Source of the DNA: Branchiostoma floridae
Taxonomy: Eukaryota; Chordata; Leptocardii; Amphioxiformes; Branchiostomatidae
Length of the DNA: 64,000 nucleotides
Assembly: GCF_000003815.2 (NCBI RefSeq)
Contig: NC_049981.1
Coordinates: 31,833,349-31,897,348, forward strand
Direction of reading: 5' to 3'
A program made the translations under genes and the position numbers. This document shows, piece after piece, positions 33,315-44,900 of this stretch. The notes beneath the pieces were generated by a model. The model was not told where the DNA came from, searched no databases, and worked only from the letters and a program-made list of their open reading frames with translations. Each line of letters begins with the position of its first letter. The first letter of the stretch is position 1.

Positions 33315-36300
33315 CTAAATCTTTGTCCCTGTCTGCTGATACCTTGGTCTAAGTAACTTGTCCCAGTATTTTCTATCCTGACGTAATCGCACGCAAAGTT
33401 CCTTGCCAACGGAGAAAGCGTCGTTCCATCTGCTTTTCTTAACGACGAAGTTCCCTTTTCTTGTCTTCGACGAATGGCAGTACTTAGAGACGTCGCTGTT
33501 GACGCGCATGAAATGATTCACTTCTTGTTGAAAGTCAGCGCTCTCCTGACTGATCTGTCTGTGAAACGACTCGTTAAAACGAGTGTATAACAGCACGTCG
33601 GCGTAGTTGTGCTCGTAGAACGCGCGTTTCATCTTGTCCGTTATAGGCGCCTTGAGTCCATATTTTTTATTCCTTGAGTGTCGCCCAATTGTGTAAAGAA
33701 TGTCGTAAAAAGTCCAGCACATGCGTCGCTTCAGTAGAATCAAGGATGCAGAAAGATACTCCAAGATCAGCACTGTTTTAAAATCGTTTTCGATGCCTCG
33801 CACGAACTCCTCAACGGCAGTGTGGTTAGTGTAATCTCCCTCTGCAAGTCCCAAATCGCGCGCCATGCAGTTCCTAAAGCAAACATGTTCCCTCAGCTTT
33901 ACCAAGTACTTAGTACTTACAAGCTCAAGCTGGAACAGTGGGTCCCAGTAACTCGGTCTGTGGAGGTAGGTGGTGACAGGAGCAATTCCTTTGGGAGTTT
34001 GGTTCTGAAGTCCAGGAAAGCCTTTTCAATATGAAAATAGTTGAAAGCAGACTGGATCCGCTGCAGTGGTTCTCGTAGAATTGTAACATACCTGAATTGG
34101 AAACAAATTTTAAAGGAGAATTGGGATCACAAAACATCAAAATGTTAAAATGATATTACAACCATATCAAAATATATGTATTTTGTATCTTCCCCTGCTT
34201 TTCGAGTTCATACAGCAGTGCGGTGTCCAATAAAGGAGGCTCTAGCATTTCCTCTTTCCAGATTCAAATGTAACCGTTTCCTACTAGCAACTTAACTTCT
34301 TGTCTACAGTCACAAAAAGGCAGAAAAAGTCTTCAAGCCAAGACTATTCTTGTAGACGACAACTTATTATTATTATTGTAGACGACAAATACACTGCAGT
34401 ACCACAAGAAGCTACTAGAAGGCTCATTATCGAATTTGAGCTTCGTTTCCCCAATTCGTCTCCACCTACAAATATCATGAGGATCCATCCACAGCTGCTC
34501 GAGTTATGCACGTGGCAGAAAATTAGCAAACCTATTTATACACAGACAGACGGCATAGAAGACATAACACTTCTTGGCGAAGGTAACAAAGTTATGTGTA
34601 CAAGTGATGTGAACAAAGGTTCAAACAAACCAACCAACATTGTGTTTAGAGCCATGAGTTGTCGAAAGCGTGTTCTGTTGTAAAACGCGTGGTGACCGAA
34701 GATGTTCCAGCGTCTTCCGCNNNNNNNNNNNNNNNNNNNNNNNNNNNNNNNNNNNNNNNNNNNNNNNNNNNNNNNNNNNNNNNNNNNNNNNNNNNNNNNN
34801 NNNNNNNNNNNNNNNNNNNNGCATAACATCGAAACAACGTCAATGGCTTTTGTAAGCTATGTAAGGAATATCTAGATGAAGTTCTACATAAGCGGACGCG
34901 TAATAGAAATATCAACAGTAGGATAAAAATAAGTCATCATTCCTGATTTCATTGTTGATTTGGCTTTGATGTACACAGCAAATTAATGAATTGGAAATAA
35001 GTATCGAGACATAAGTAACGTTATACTTACTTGATGGTCCCAAAACTTCCTATGATTTCACGGCCTACTTGACGTGGCAGAGCAACAGTCAAGTTGTGTT
35101 CGTACCCAAATCGAAGGAGCATGTGGAATAGCAAAGAAGACCCACACTTGTGAACCTTCATTAAAGCCACGTTAACATGCGGCCGACAGGTTCCGTTGCT
35201 ATATGGCAACAAAAAACAAGATTCCTTTTTTTACCTTTGCTGGAAAAGTTCATCCTCCTAACGCCCGGTCCCCAACGGCATTAGCCTATGGGGCCCTGCT
35301 ATCTCATGCCCTATCAGTGGTTATTATGATTGTCGCCACAAACCAGCTGTCAACCAATCAGAGAATAGGCTTTTCTTGGGCTTTTTGTTGTCGCAAGCTG
35401 TCTCGCAAAGGCCGCTGGGAAGCTATCAGCCAATTATGTTACGTATTACATAGCTCCATCCTCCTACGCCCGATCCCCAACGGCTGACTGCCCATATAAG
35501 GGCAAGATCATTAATATTTATAAGTAGGTCGGTCCCTAACTGGTCTGAGTGCACAAGATAGCAGAGGTAAACACAATGAGTTTTGACACGACTATGATCC
35601 CTCTGCGTAGGAGAATGGAAAAGTTATGTTTATGTTTCGGGTCTGTCTGTCTGTGTGCTTGAACAGAATTACGTTATATTGTGGGCATTTGTGGCATTTT
35701 CAACTCTACTTTGTAAACCCCTGACAAGTGAGCTGCACGGTAGTTTATACAGGCTATGGTCAGTGGCAGTTACGGCTGATGCACTCATATTCATGGCACG
35801 GCCGTTTGTTTAACAGATCATTATCAGTGAAGGAGATGCCACATACAGTCAAACCTGTCTATAGCGGCCACTCAAGGGACCGGACAAATTTGGCCACTAT
35901 AGACAGGTGGCCTCTGTATAGAGGTGGCAACTTATAGATAAAATACCCAAGGTACGGACAAAAAGTGGCCACTATGGACAGGTGGCCCCTCTGTAGAGGT
36001 GGCCCCTAATACAGGTTTGACTGTACAAGCGCATCTGTTGGATCTGGACATTCAAAACAAGGTAAAGAACCAATTATTATGCAAGTTCCTTCAGTGTTAC
36101 GCATTGTGTCTCATTTATAACAAATAAAGACGACATCATCCCTTTTTAAAAATAGCTTCTGATTCATTATCAATATCATAAATGTAACTAAGTATGATGA
36201 AGAAACTGGTCTGAGGAAGTGTGTTGCTATGGCGTAGTAAAACCCGACACCCCATGGCAGGATAAATGTTATGCTCCACCATTTGCACTCATATATACAG

Positions 36301-37756
36301 TATTAGTAGAGTCTTAATATACAAGGTATTTGACCCTTTCCATCTTTACCGTCACCCCAGCATGGTCCGTACCGTGCTTGTTTATGTAAACATTACAAGA
36401 TACAAAAGCAGAACCGAGCGGTATGCAGGTCGCAAATGTGAACTATTTTGTCCCGAGGTCATACCGTTGCCGTGTCAGTACCAGTTTGTGCACAAATATT
36501 CATGGCACGAATGTTTGTTAACAGATCGTTTGTATCAGTGTAGAAAAAGCCATGCACGGGCATTGTGGTATCTATTAGATCTCGGAGCGCCTATTTGGTC
36601 AACAGCAATGTTTATTTGGTGTGAGACAAAGTTGGTGACAACGTTAGAGATCGCCAAGCTTGTAGTGCTGACCTGCCTGTGTCACACTCTGTCTATGTGA
36701 CCACGGCTTTTTATATTTAAACCATTGCGCCCGATTTTTCCCGACTTACGACGACGTACTGCGCTTATGCCGCCGCATAACCCAATCGTAGTATAGGCAT
36801 ACCTCTGAAAAGACAGAACTGCAGATGATGCATCAGTCATATCCTGAAATAAAAACACAAAAAAGACTAATCATAATGGTCGAACGGTTCTAATCATTTA
36901 AGTCACTTCTTCCCGACCACACGAGCTAGCTATCTACTAATCAAAAGGTGACCATAGCTTCTCCAAAACACGAGAATGACGAGATACTAAAATCCAGCCA
37001 TGGCATAGGCAAATCTAACCATTTCGAGATCTCATCAAGATATACCAAATACGATAATCAATCTATCAAAGCCCTTTCGAGTTATTGACAACTTGGACAG
37101 TGCTATTTATAATACCTTAGTACTTTACCTTTGTGTCACTGTGTAAAGTCACATTCCGCTGGGTGCTGTTTGTGGCTGAAGTTTGGGACTGGAAGTCTTG
37201 TAGTGCAATGTGGTCAGCAAACTTTTGCTTAAGTTGTGGTCTTGAAGCATCCATATAAACCTTGGTGGGACCATTGTGAATAAGATGAAGATCGACAGTT
37301 TACTATTCGTTTCAATGCAAGCAGAATATCAAGCAGTAACACTGTCCGGAATATATATTTTCGTCTATTTACAATTATTTAAAAGGACATTCGTGTTTTG
37401 TTGTTTATCTGTGCACTGTCAGAGTTCTTCCCGGTTTTTAAGATTCAAGGTTCTATTGAACACATATAACATTTTCTTGAACAGATAACATTTCGTGAAC
37501 ACATGTAACATTTCTTGAACACATACAACACTTCTTGAGAACATGTAATATTTCTTGAACACATATAGAATTTCTTAAACACGGGTAACACTAGTTCTTG
37601 ATGCTCTCATGGTATCGGTTACATACCGATATTGCTAACAATGGTAGAACACTTTAACTTATTTATATATTAACAGACCTGGACGTCGTAAAACGATGTC
37701 ATCATGAACAAGACGAGAAGCAAGAAGACGGCACCGAGAAGTCTTGTGCCCTGCAT
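33315..37756 (-). CDS. Galactose-3-O-sulfotransferase-like Golgi enzyme (frameshifted in this assembly)
   Basis: Six minus-strand exons fit by phase: 37756-37679 (MQGTRLLGAVFLLLVLFMMT, a type II signal anchor), 37260-37129 and 36843-36803 (stem with an NST glycosylation sequon), 35198-35031 (VALMKVHKCGSSLLFHMLLR, the 5'-phosphosulfate-binding motif, and YEHNLTVALP), an exon partly in the gap ending at 34639 (WNIFGHHAFYNRTRFRQLMA), and 34091-33315 (YVTILREPLQRIQSAFNYF, the 3'-phosphate motif, then WDPLFQLELV and NCMARDLGL). This is the GAL3ST family, which transfers sulfate from PAPS to the 3-OH of galactose on glycolipids or glycoproteins in the Golgi. The last exon changes frame near 34017-34019: homology runs ...HIEKAF in one frame and PGLQNQTPKG in the next. 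One missing base in a run of three identical bases would explain it, so either an assembly error or a young pseudogene. Confidence 0.82.
34721..34820. other. Assembly gap inside the sulfotransferase gene
   Basis: 100 Ns. The fifth exon of the minus-strand sulfotransferase runs into it from 34720, so its acceptor and first residues are missing. Confidence 1.
35203..35845. other. Sulfotransferase intron with a degenerate direct repeat
   Basis: CATCCTCCTAACGCCCGGTC near 35250 recurs as CATCCTCCTACGCCCGATCC near 35457, each followed by CCAACGGC, about 207 bases apart. No open frame of note. The remainder up to the MITE at 35844 is unremarkable. Confidence 0.5.
35844..36025. mobile_element. MITE with CAGTCAAACCTGT termini
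   Basis: CAGTCAAACCTGT follows a TA at 35844-35845 and ACAGGTTTGACTG precedes TA at 36024-36025, fitting a TA target duplication of Tc1/mariner-like elements. The inside is built from repeated GTGGCCACTATAGACAGGTGGCC blocks. A diverged end of the same element is at 41100-41158 (GCCGTTAATACAGGTTTTAC). Confidence 0.75.
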
Positions 37757-38742
37757 ACTGGAGTTTTTCACCTAATGATAGAACATGGAATAGTCGTTCA
37801 TGTTTTCCCATTCTTGAAGCGCAGATAGCAATTATCCAACATTATAAAACTGTATCATTTGACATTTCTTCACAAACCCTAAAAACATGGCAAACTGTAA
37901 TAAAAGTAGTGACCTTGTATTTAATGTCATTTTTAAACGTAAAAAAATCAACCTAGAACATTGAAAACAACGGCTTAGTTCAATGGCTCGCCCTGTCCGC
38001 GACAGCAATATCACGCGCCTCCCTTTAAAGAAATCACGGCCACATAATACCTAACCTCTGCATTTAGAATAGGTACGGATGTCTAGGGGCAAAGACGTAG
38101 AATAAAATCTAATTGTATCTCTGATCTGAGCGCCCACACCTTAGCCGGCAGTTAGGACCTGTCACTTACAATCCCCCTCCCCGAAGATCTGCAAGGCGGT
38201 TACAGAAAATTTACCAACGAAATTCAGGCGAGAAAGATACGATCATAAATGAGGGCTGCACGACGCAATTAATAGCGTAAATATGGGCGGTACCATGACA
38301 CGGGAATTGCTTGAAAAAAAAGCGGGTGATATATAATGAATGAACGAAGACCTTTATTGTACGTTTTAGAAATGCTACTTAGATCATATACTAGTACCTA
38401 TAGAACCACGGCGGTAACGAGCAACATGAATGAAGTACGTAGCCTCTACTAGGCTCCATGTGGGGTCCCCGGAAAAACAGTACATGTATAACATACCAGA
38501 GGACTTTGCCGGCCATATAGTAGCACAATTTACGCCCTCAAAATCCAGCCACCCGTGGAGCCTGGTAGCCTGCTGTGAAGCCTTGATTGTTGTTGCGGCT
38601 GATCGGACGTACGTGAGCACTTGAAGATGACGCCAAAGACCAAGAAATGATGTTCACTGACTCGGCGCATGTCTTAAGTGCAGCGAGCCGAGTTTTGTGT
38701 TGGGCGTGTCAAAGTTATGTGACGTCAACTGCCCCGCGTACC
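37757..38742. other. Intergenic stretch upstream of the sulfotransferase gene
   Basis: I see no gene. It should contain the minus-strand sulfotransferase promoter, but no convincing TATA or other element stands out. Confidence 0.4.
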
Positions 38743-38810
38743 CACTCTCTCACTCATGGCAGGGTATTGTCACTCTCTCTGAGGAACCCCTCCCTCGAAC
38801 TACTCCAGAC

Positions 38811-39213
38811 TAGGGCTGGGTATCGGTACAGCGTACCGGTACAAAACCGGTTTTTCTTATTGGACCGGCCCTGAAAAAAATTAGGTGGACCGGATGTCGG
38901 ACCGATTAGAAAATTAACAGATTATTTTATCAAGCGTCCACACGTTTTGACGCTTGCAGGTGGAAGAAAATAACAAGAGTGAAGTAGAGTAGAGTTTATA
39001 GTCATTTCTACCAAGTTTTACAGTCAATCGTACAGGTGCAGTTAGCGTTGTAGGATTTCAAAACGTCAGTGTAAGTCTAATACTCCACCAAACAGATTTC
39101 TTTGTAGTGAAATGGACCATTGGTATGAGTCATACTGCATCAGGTTCAGGTTTGGACCTGGACCTTAACCTTTGGACCTGAACCTGAATTTTCTGTACCG
39201 ATACCCAGCCCTA
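38811..39213. mobile_element. hAT-like MITE, 403 bp, with perfect 19-bp TIRs and 8-bp target duplication
   Basis: TAGGGCTGGGTATCGGTAC at 38811-38829 is the exact reverse complement of GTACCGATACCCAGCCCTA at 39195-39213. Both ends are flanked by CTCCAGAC (38803-38810 and 39214-39221), an exact 8-bp duplication diagnostic of hAT-superfamily transposition. There is no transposase. It sits inside another dispersed repeat (about 38743-39400), part of which also occurs at 17305-17360. Confidence 0.9.
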
Positions 39214-39464
39214 CTCCAGACTCTTCTGCATCTTGCAGTCTCAGACTCACAGTGGCCAGGTGGGGCCTAGGTGTTTCTGCAGGTTGTCTCTCCACCTGGT
39301 GGCTGTCCTCCCTCTGCGTCTCCTACATTCTCTGGGAGTCCACTCCGTGACCCGTAGCGTCCACCTGTTGTCCTGTAGCCTCGCTACTTGGTAGAGATTA
39401 CAATAAACGGTACTCTACTTCGCTCGTTATTTTCTTTAATATGTAATCCCCAAACATGGGAATT

Positions 39465-39757
39465 TCTACCGATTATCCTCTTCATTTTCTAATAGGTCTA
39501 TCATCCGGTCCACCATCCGGTCCACCATCCGGTCCACCATCCGGTCCACCATCCGGTCCACCATCCGATCCACCACCCGGTCCACCATTCGATCCACCAT
39601 CCGGTCCACCATCCGGTCCACCATTCGGTCCACCATCCGGTCCACCATCCGGTCCACCATCCGATCCACCATCCGGTCCACCGAAATTTTACAGATCCGT
39701 TTTTTCTGGACCGGTCCAATAAGAAAAACCGGTTTTGTACCGGTACCCACCCCTAGC
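39465..39757. mobile_element. Related, inverted MITE copy with an internally expanded minisatellite
   Basis: The right end ACCGGTCCAATAAGAAAAAC, CGGTTTTGTACCGGTACCCA, CCCCTAG is the inverse of the inner left end of the element at 38811 (GTACCGGTACAAAACCGG, TTTTTCTTATTGGACCGG). The left side (TTTTCTAATAGGTC) matches the inverse of its GACCGATTAGAAAA. Between them a GGTCCACCATCC unit is expanded. Confidence 0.7.
39496..39683. repeat. 12-bp tandem repeat (GGTCCACCATCC)n, about 15 units
   Basis: About fifteen near-identical 12-bp units with single-base variants (GATCCACCATCC, GGTCCACCATTC). The 12-bp period is a multiple of three, so it opens long frames on both strands (GPPS repeats, MVDR repeats), which are spurious. 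Confidence 0.92.
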
Positions 39758-39759
39758 TG

Positions 39760-41985
39760 TGATGATGTCTAACTCCTGTCCCGTGTACCCAAGGGCTTAA
39801 CAAACTAGAAAGGCCGATATTTGCTTACGACCAAATTCAGCATATTTCACTGCCCATCTCATCTCCAATGCAAAAAATGACTGCTCCATATAAACCTTTG
39901 GTTTAAAAATACCTCGAAATTTAAAATAAATCATTCTGAAGTTCTGTTGGCACATTTACCGGGCATCTCTATACCAAATTCAAGCCATTTGGTTGTAATA
40001 CCATGGCGCAAGAGCCAAAAATATACATTTTTTTTTTTGGTTTCTGATATATGCTCACCGAATTCCAGGTCATTTGGTCCTGCTTACTTTCTATATACCA
40101 AAGCTGCCCCCTCTCATTGCGCATTGCAGTTTGATATTGCTCTTTCTGTTGCTTTGACTCACATAACACCATAAATGTGTAACGTTATATCATTGAAATG
40201 CTAGTAATGTGCATTTTCATGTATTGTTGCAGCAGTTTATAATTTTGTCCGGGTCATAAGGGTTGACACAACACTGACAATAAAGCAATAAAACACACTT
40301 TTTCACTAAAATTTGTATTTTGCTTGCATATTCTACATTTTATGCGTGAATTTCTTAACTGCAAAATCTCTTTTTTTATCATAGTCTATGGTAAGTTGTC
40401 CGCACCTATTAAATGTAAAAAGTAGATTTTTCCACAATCATTCACACTAAGCTCTAAGCACCGGTAAAATAACATTATCAACCACAGTACAGCTCCTAAG
40501 GTGCCCTGTACATGTAGTTGCAGTGTACCGTGTTAGTTCATGGGCCAGTACCCATAATTTCACAAATTGGTACCTGTCTTATATCTATATAACGTTAGTA
40601 TAATAATTGATCAAGAAAAGTACAATGTCAAAATAACTTATTACTTATATTCATCACTGAGTAGCCTTGTTCTTTCAAGACTTTTGTGATGTTTTTTTCT
40701 AAATAATTTTCAATATACTATGACGTAGTCCTGCATCCACTTGTTAATCGTTAATAGGGTGGATTCGTCAGCTGTCTCGTCCAACTCTGTGACAAGTTGG
40801 CTTTTTGAGTATTTCTTTATCTTTACTAACAAATCAATCGGTCATATATAACTATCCTAGAGATTGCAGTTTGTTGTTTATTCAGTGATCTCTGCTGCAC
40901 TTTTGTAATATAGTTCCTTACGTCACCTGCCCACCATCAACGTTCAGCAAACTGGGGAAAACTTTAGTGTAACCAAACAAGATTTCAAACATCAGGCCAC
41001 AGCAAGTAAAGTAAGACATCCTCTGCAGACTGCAAAAATAGTGCGATAGGGCGAAAAAAAAACAAGATGGGTGGAAAAAAAAGATGGCTACATTTTCAAA
41101 AATAGGCACCACTATGGCCAGGTAGCTGCTATGCAAAGGTGGCCGTTAATACAGGTTTTACTGTACCTCGCAAGTGCCACTTCTACAAGTACAATTATTA
41201 GGCTACAACACAATATATTTGCCAATTTTGGTACTTTATCGTCATGTTGACAAACCCTGCCGAAGAAAAAAATTCTTGTTTTCTTGTTTGTCAGGCGAAA
41301 ATTAATGCGCGCGCTGATGTCATCCATAAAATTTACTTGCTGTGGCCTCACTACAAAAGTTAGCCTGACTAAAATCGCGCTCCTAGCGGCGCTGGCTGGC
41401 CCTACAAATTCACTGCGAGGAGCCAGCGATCGAGATATATCGTGTAAACATAGGCTGTACAAAAGTTATCAATAGTTACTGACTAAAGAAGTTTCCAAGA
41501 AAGGAGGGAGACTTTCCCGACCAAGAACATATCATGACACCGTCACGGCACAGCAAATATGTCAAATAAGTGAAAACACTTTCTCTGACAGCTCGAAACA
41601 CGGAAGTAAACAATGTTTTGTTCATAACCACCTTTGACCTTTTCAACCTTCAACCTACAGGAAGAAAAATTAGATTTTCCACTTTTTGCATTCATCAAAA
41701 AACTAAAAGAATGTCAACATAACTATTTCAATGAATTATTCTTTTGATTTTACTATGAAATGTTTGTTTTAAAAATAGTTTTTATGAAAAAAAAAAAGTC
41801 AGGTTATTTTTTTCTGGATGAGTCAGTGTGACAACTTCCGGTATATGTCAGTGCGGGAAGTTTGCGGCTGACTGTAGCGCTATTTTAGACCTGACCACAA
41901 GGGACTACCCGCTCTGACGCACACATAGGCATCGTACAACCTTAGCACATCTTAAATCATCTGTGAACTCGCTGGAAACTCAGAA
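39760..41985. other. AT-rich intergenic region upstream of the caspase gene
   Basis: No gene found apart from the MITE remnant at 41100-41158. The last 200 bases before 41988 should contain the caspase promoter; no clear TATA is visible, and the sequence becomes GC-richer near GCGGGAAGTTTGCGGCTGAC. Confidence 0.45.
41100..41158. repeat. Partial copy of the CAGTCAAACCTGT MITE
   Basis: AGGCACCACTATGGCCAGGT, AAAGGTGGCCGTTAATACAG and GTTTTACTGTA match the right part of the element at 35844-36025. The left end is absent or too diverged. Confidence 0.6.
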
Positions 41986-41987
41986 AT

Positions 41988-44900
41988 ATGGACGATTCGT
42001 GCGACGGTAAGTTTGGCGTTTGTTGCCCCCTCCCTCTTTTTTCGCCGATCAATATTTACATGTAACGCCGTCATGTTTTGACTTGCCTCGTTGCGTCTGA
42101 GAATAATCAATTGTCTGTAGCCAAGCATGAAATGTTACTGTAGATTAATTTTTCTATTACCAACGCGTTGATAGAGGGGCAAAAATCTATGTTGTTCAAG
42201 GCACTTCAAGTTCAAGCTATGGTGGCTAATTTCGAGCTAAAAAGGTGCTCATTCGATTAGTAAAATCAATAAAAAATTATACTACTGTATATAATGATTT
42301 AACGTATACGGGACTGTAATGCATAAATTTGTAACATAAAGAGTTGAAAATACATTTGTATAGTCGTGTAATTTATTTTAGTTATACCCAGAAGTACATG
42401 ATGTCATGCTCTTGGCACTAACAGCAAGGCCACTTATGTGCATCTGCCTATGATTAGTATGAATGATGGCAGGGTTTAGCAAAATGCAAGGACATCTATC
42501 ATGCCCAAGGCCCCTTATGTGCTTGTTAGTGTAGTTACGTAGTAGTCAAGGCAAATCAGGTACGGTAACCCTGAACCCAAGATGGACAGATGATTGTGCA
42601 CTGATGTCATGTACTGGTAATGTGATGGAGCAGGAGTTATGATAATGTAATCAAGGCTGCAAGGCAGACACTGAAGCCGTCATGATATTATGTACAAAAA
42701 CATGTTACATGTATATGTTACAGTCAGCCTGGAATGATGTAATGATGTTAGAATGTCCACCTATAATTTGTGTCTTGATAACTACAATTGAAAGTCCACA
42801 GTCTACAGCAGAAATATGTAACGTTAGCTTACAGCGGAAAAAAGGGTCCAGAAAAATATTGGACCACAACATCAGTACATGGGTACATACACAAAGGTTT
42901 TGACACTGTTGTCTCTTAATTGTAATCCACAAGGCAATTGAATTTGATGAAATTTTGTAGTCGTACATCTTAAATATTTTACAAAGCAGATACAGATTAC
43001 TAGTGGTGACTTCTCTCCAAGGAATTTCCTTCTCATGTGCGAGAAATTCAAGTATTTCCTGTAGATGTTGGTTCAGGGCAAGTCTGTCCAATGATCTAGT
43101 ACAATGTCACTGTCTTGTCTGAAAAGAAAGTAATCAAGATGTCTTTTGATGTCTCCAACTAGTCCAAGTAACATTCTCTGTGTCTATATATGGAATACTG
43201 AAGGGCATGATGTCATCAGAAATTTATGGGGCTCCATATCAGAGAATAACACCACAAGGTTATTCATTGAATGTGGGGATTGAGAAGTCTTTTCAGTCTG
43301 TGTGTGTCTGTTTCTACTATTTCTATTCGTACACAATACAGTACTGATATACAACCATGCTGCTGTTTTTGTCTATGGGTCTGGAAGGGTCTGCTCACCT
43401 TGTTAGTTAAAATTTAGATATGGCAATGCCCTTCTTAATCTTATAACAACCAATTATAACAAGAAGTTTCAATATAACAAGAAGATGAATTTTTATTCCA
43501 GTAAGGTACTGGTCAACTAAATCTACCTTAGGATAATAGTTTTCTTTTACATAACCAGTTAATATTACCTTTCACTTTCACCTGCTGAGGTTTTGATGCC
43601 TAATCGACATTATCTATTATGAAACTACATTGATTTGATCATTTCTGTTTCTTCCCTCAGCCCCAGCTGAAGATCTCCCCAGCCCCCGTCTGGACTCCCG
43701 GGATGAACACGACGCAGCGCCGGCCCGAGGCAGGGCGGCCGCGGCAAGCGCTGACACCACAGACGCGCAGAAGGGCGCATCGGCTGGGGTCATGAAATTC
43801 CTGGGGTGAGTGCTGCTGTTTTGACACTTAAACACCCCTTCCTTCTTGTCTAGGACATCGTCATGTACATTGTATTCAGTGTTCTGAACTTCGGAAGAGG
43901 ATATGAAGACTCAGAGCACTACTAAGCTCAAATACTAGCTAGTAACCCAATCCTCCAAGTCGACTCCTTAACTCTTACATTTGTCGGTCAAAGTCTCCAG
44001 GTCCCAGCCCTGGTCTAAGGCCACACCAATTTAATTTCTTGGTTCACGGATTTTTTCATAAAACACATGGAGCGAGAGGGCAAAATAAAAATAAAAACAA
44101 AAATTGTAAAATGGTTGGGGTAAAGGTAACGACTAATCCAAAACATAAAGAAAAAAGTTTTCAGCTTGAAAAAAGTACAAAAACGCTATTATTGTACAGT
44201 AACAGGACCTATACCCACACTTTAAGGAGCTTATAATATAAAGGCCAATTTGCTACCCCAGAAAGTTGGTGAATGGTTTCATTAATGGTGAAAATTTGCC
44301 GAGTGGCAATTCTTTTTTTTTTTCCAAAAAATAGGAGCGAGTGAATCCGTGAACCAAGAAATTAAAATGGTGTGGCCTAAGCCTTACAAAATCCAAACGG
44401 AACACAGGGCAGCCCAATATGTCTTCATAACACGTGTGCAGGCATGAAATATTTGCCATAAAAATTTTTTTTTTTAATTTTAGTTTGCAGATAAAAGTTA
44501 CAAACAATATGTGATTTTTGAAAAGATTATTCTTTCTATTTGGGTTTCGAAGTGTATTCTACAGGAAAGAAAACAACTTGCAATTCAGCAAGCTAAAAGA
44601 AAAAAGCCTGGTATTATGAATCACATATTGCAGAAAACTGAAATAAAGTATTTTGAGTCCTGTAGATCAATGCAGGTGAGGTAGATAGTTGATGTATGGG
44701 TTATACCAGTTGCCATCGGGGATATATCACCCCTTGTTTTTTTTGCGGGGTCACATGCCCTTCTGCGGCTGATACAAGACGGGGATGCGCCAGGTCTCCC
44801 GTCCGGGTGAATGATGTAAATCACCATGTTGCTGATACAAGACAGAGGTTTGCCAAGTATTCATCCGGGTGATTTGAAATAAATCACCAACTCCAGACAG

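Noticed and set aside
34300-34683. 127-codon plus-strand open frame (RQLIIIIVDDKYTAVPQEAT...)
   Set aside because: It overlaps the antisense of the sulfotransferase exon ending at 34639 and has no recognisable homology or splice context.
39456-39750. Long GPPS-repeat and MVDR-repeat frames on both strands
   Set aside because: They arise from a 12-bp minisatellite whose unit is a multiple of three.
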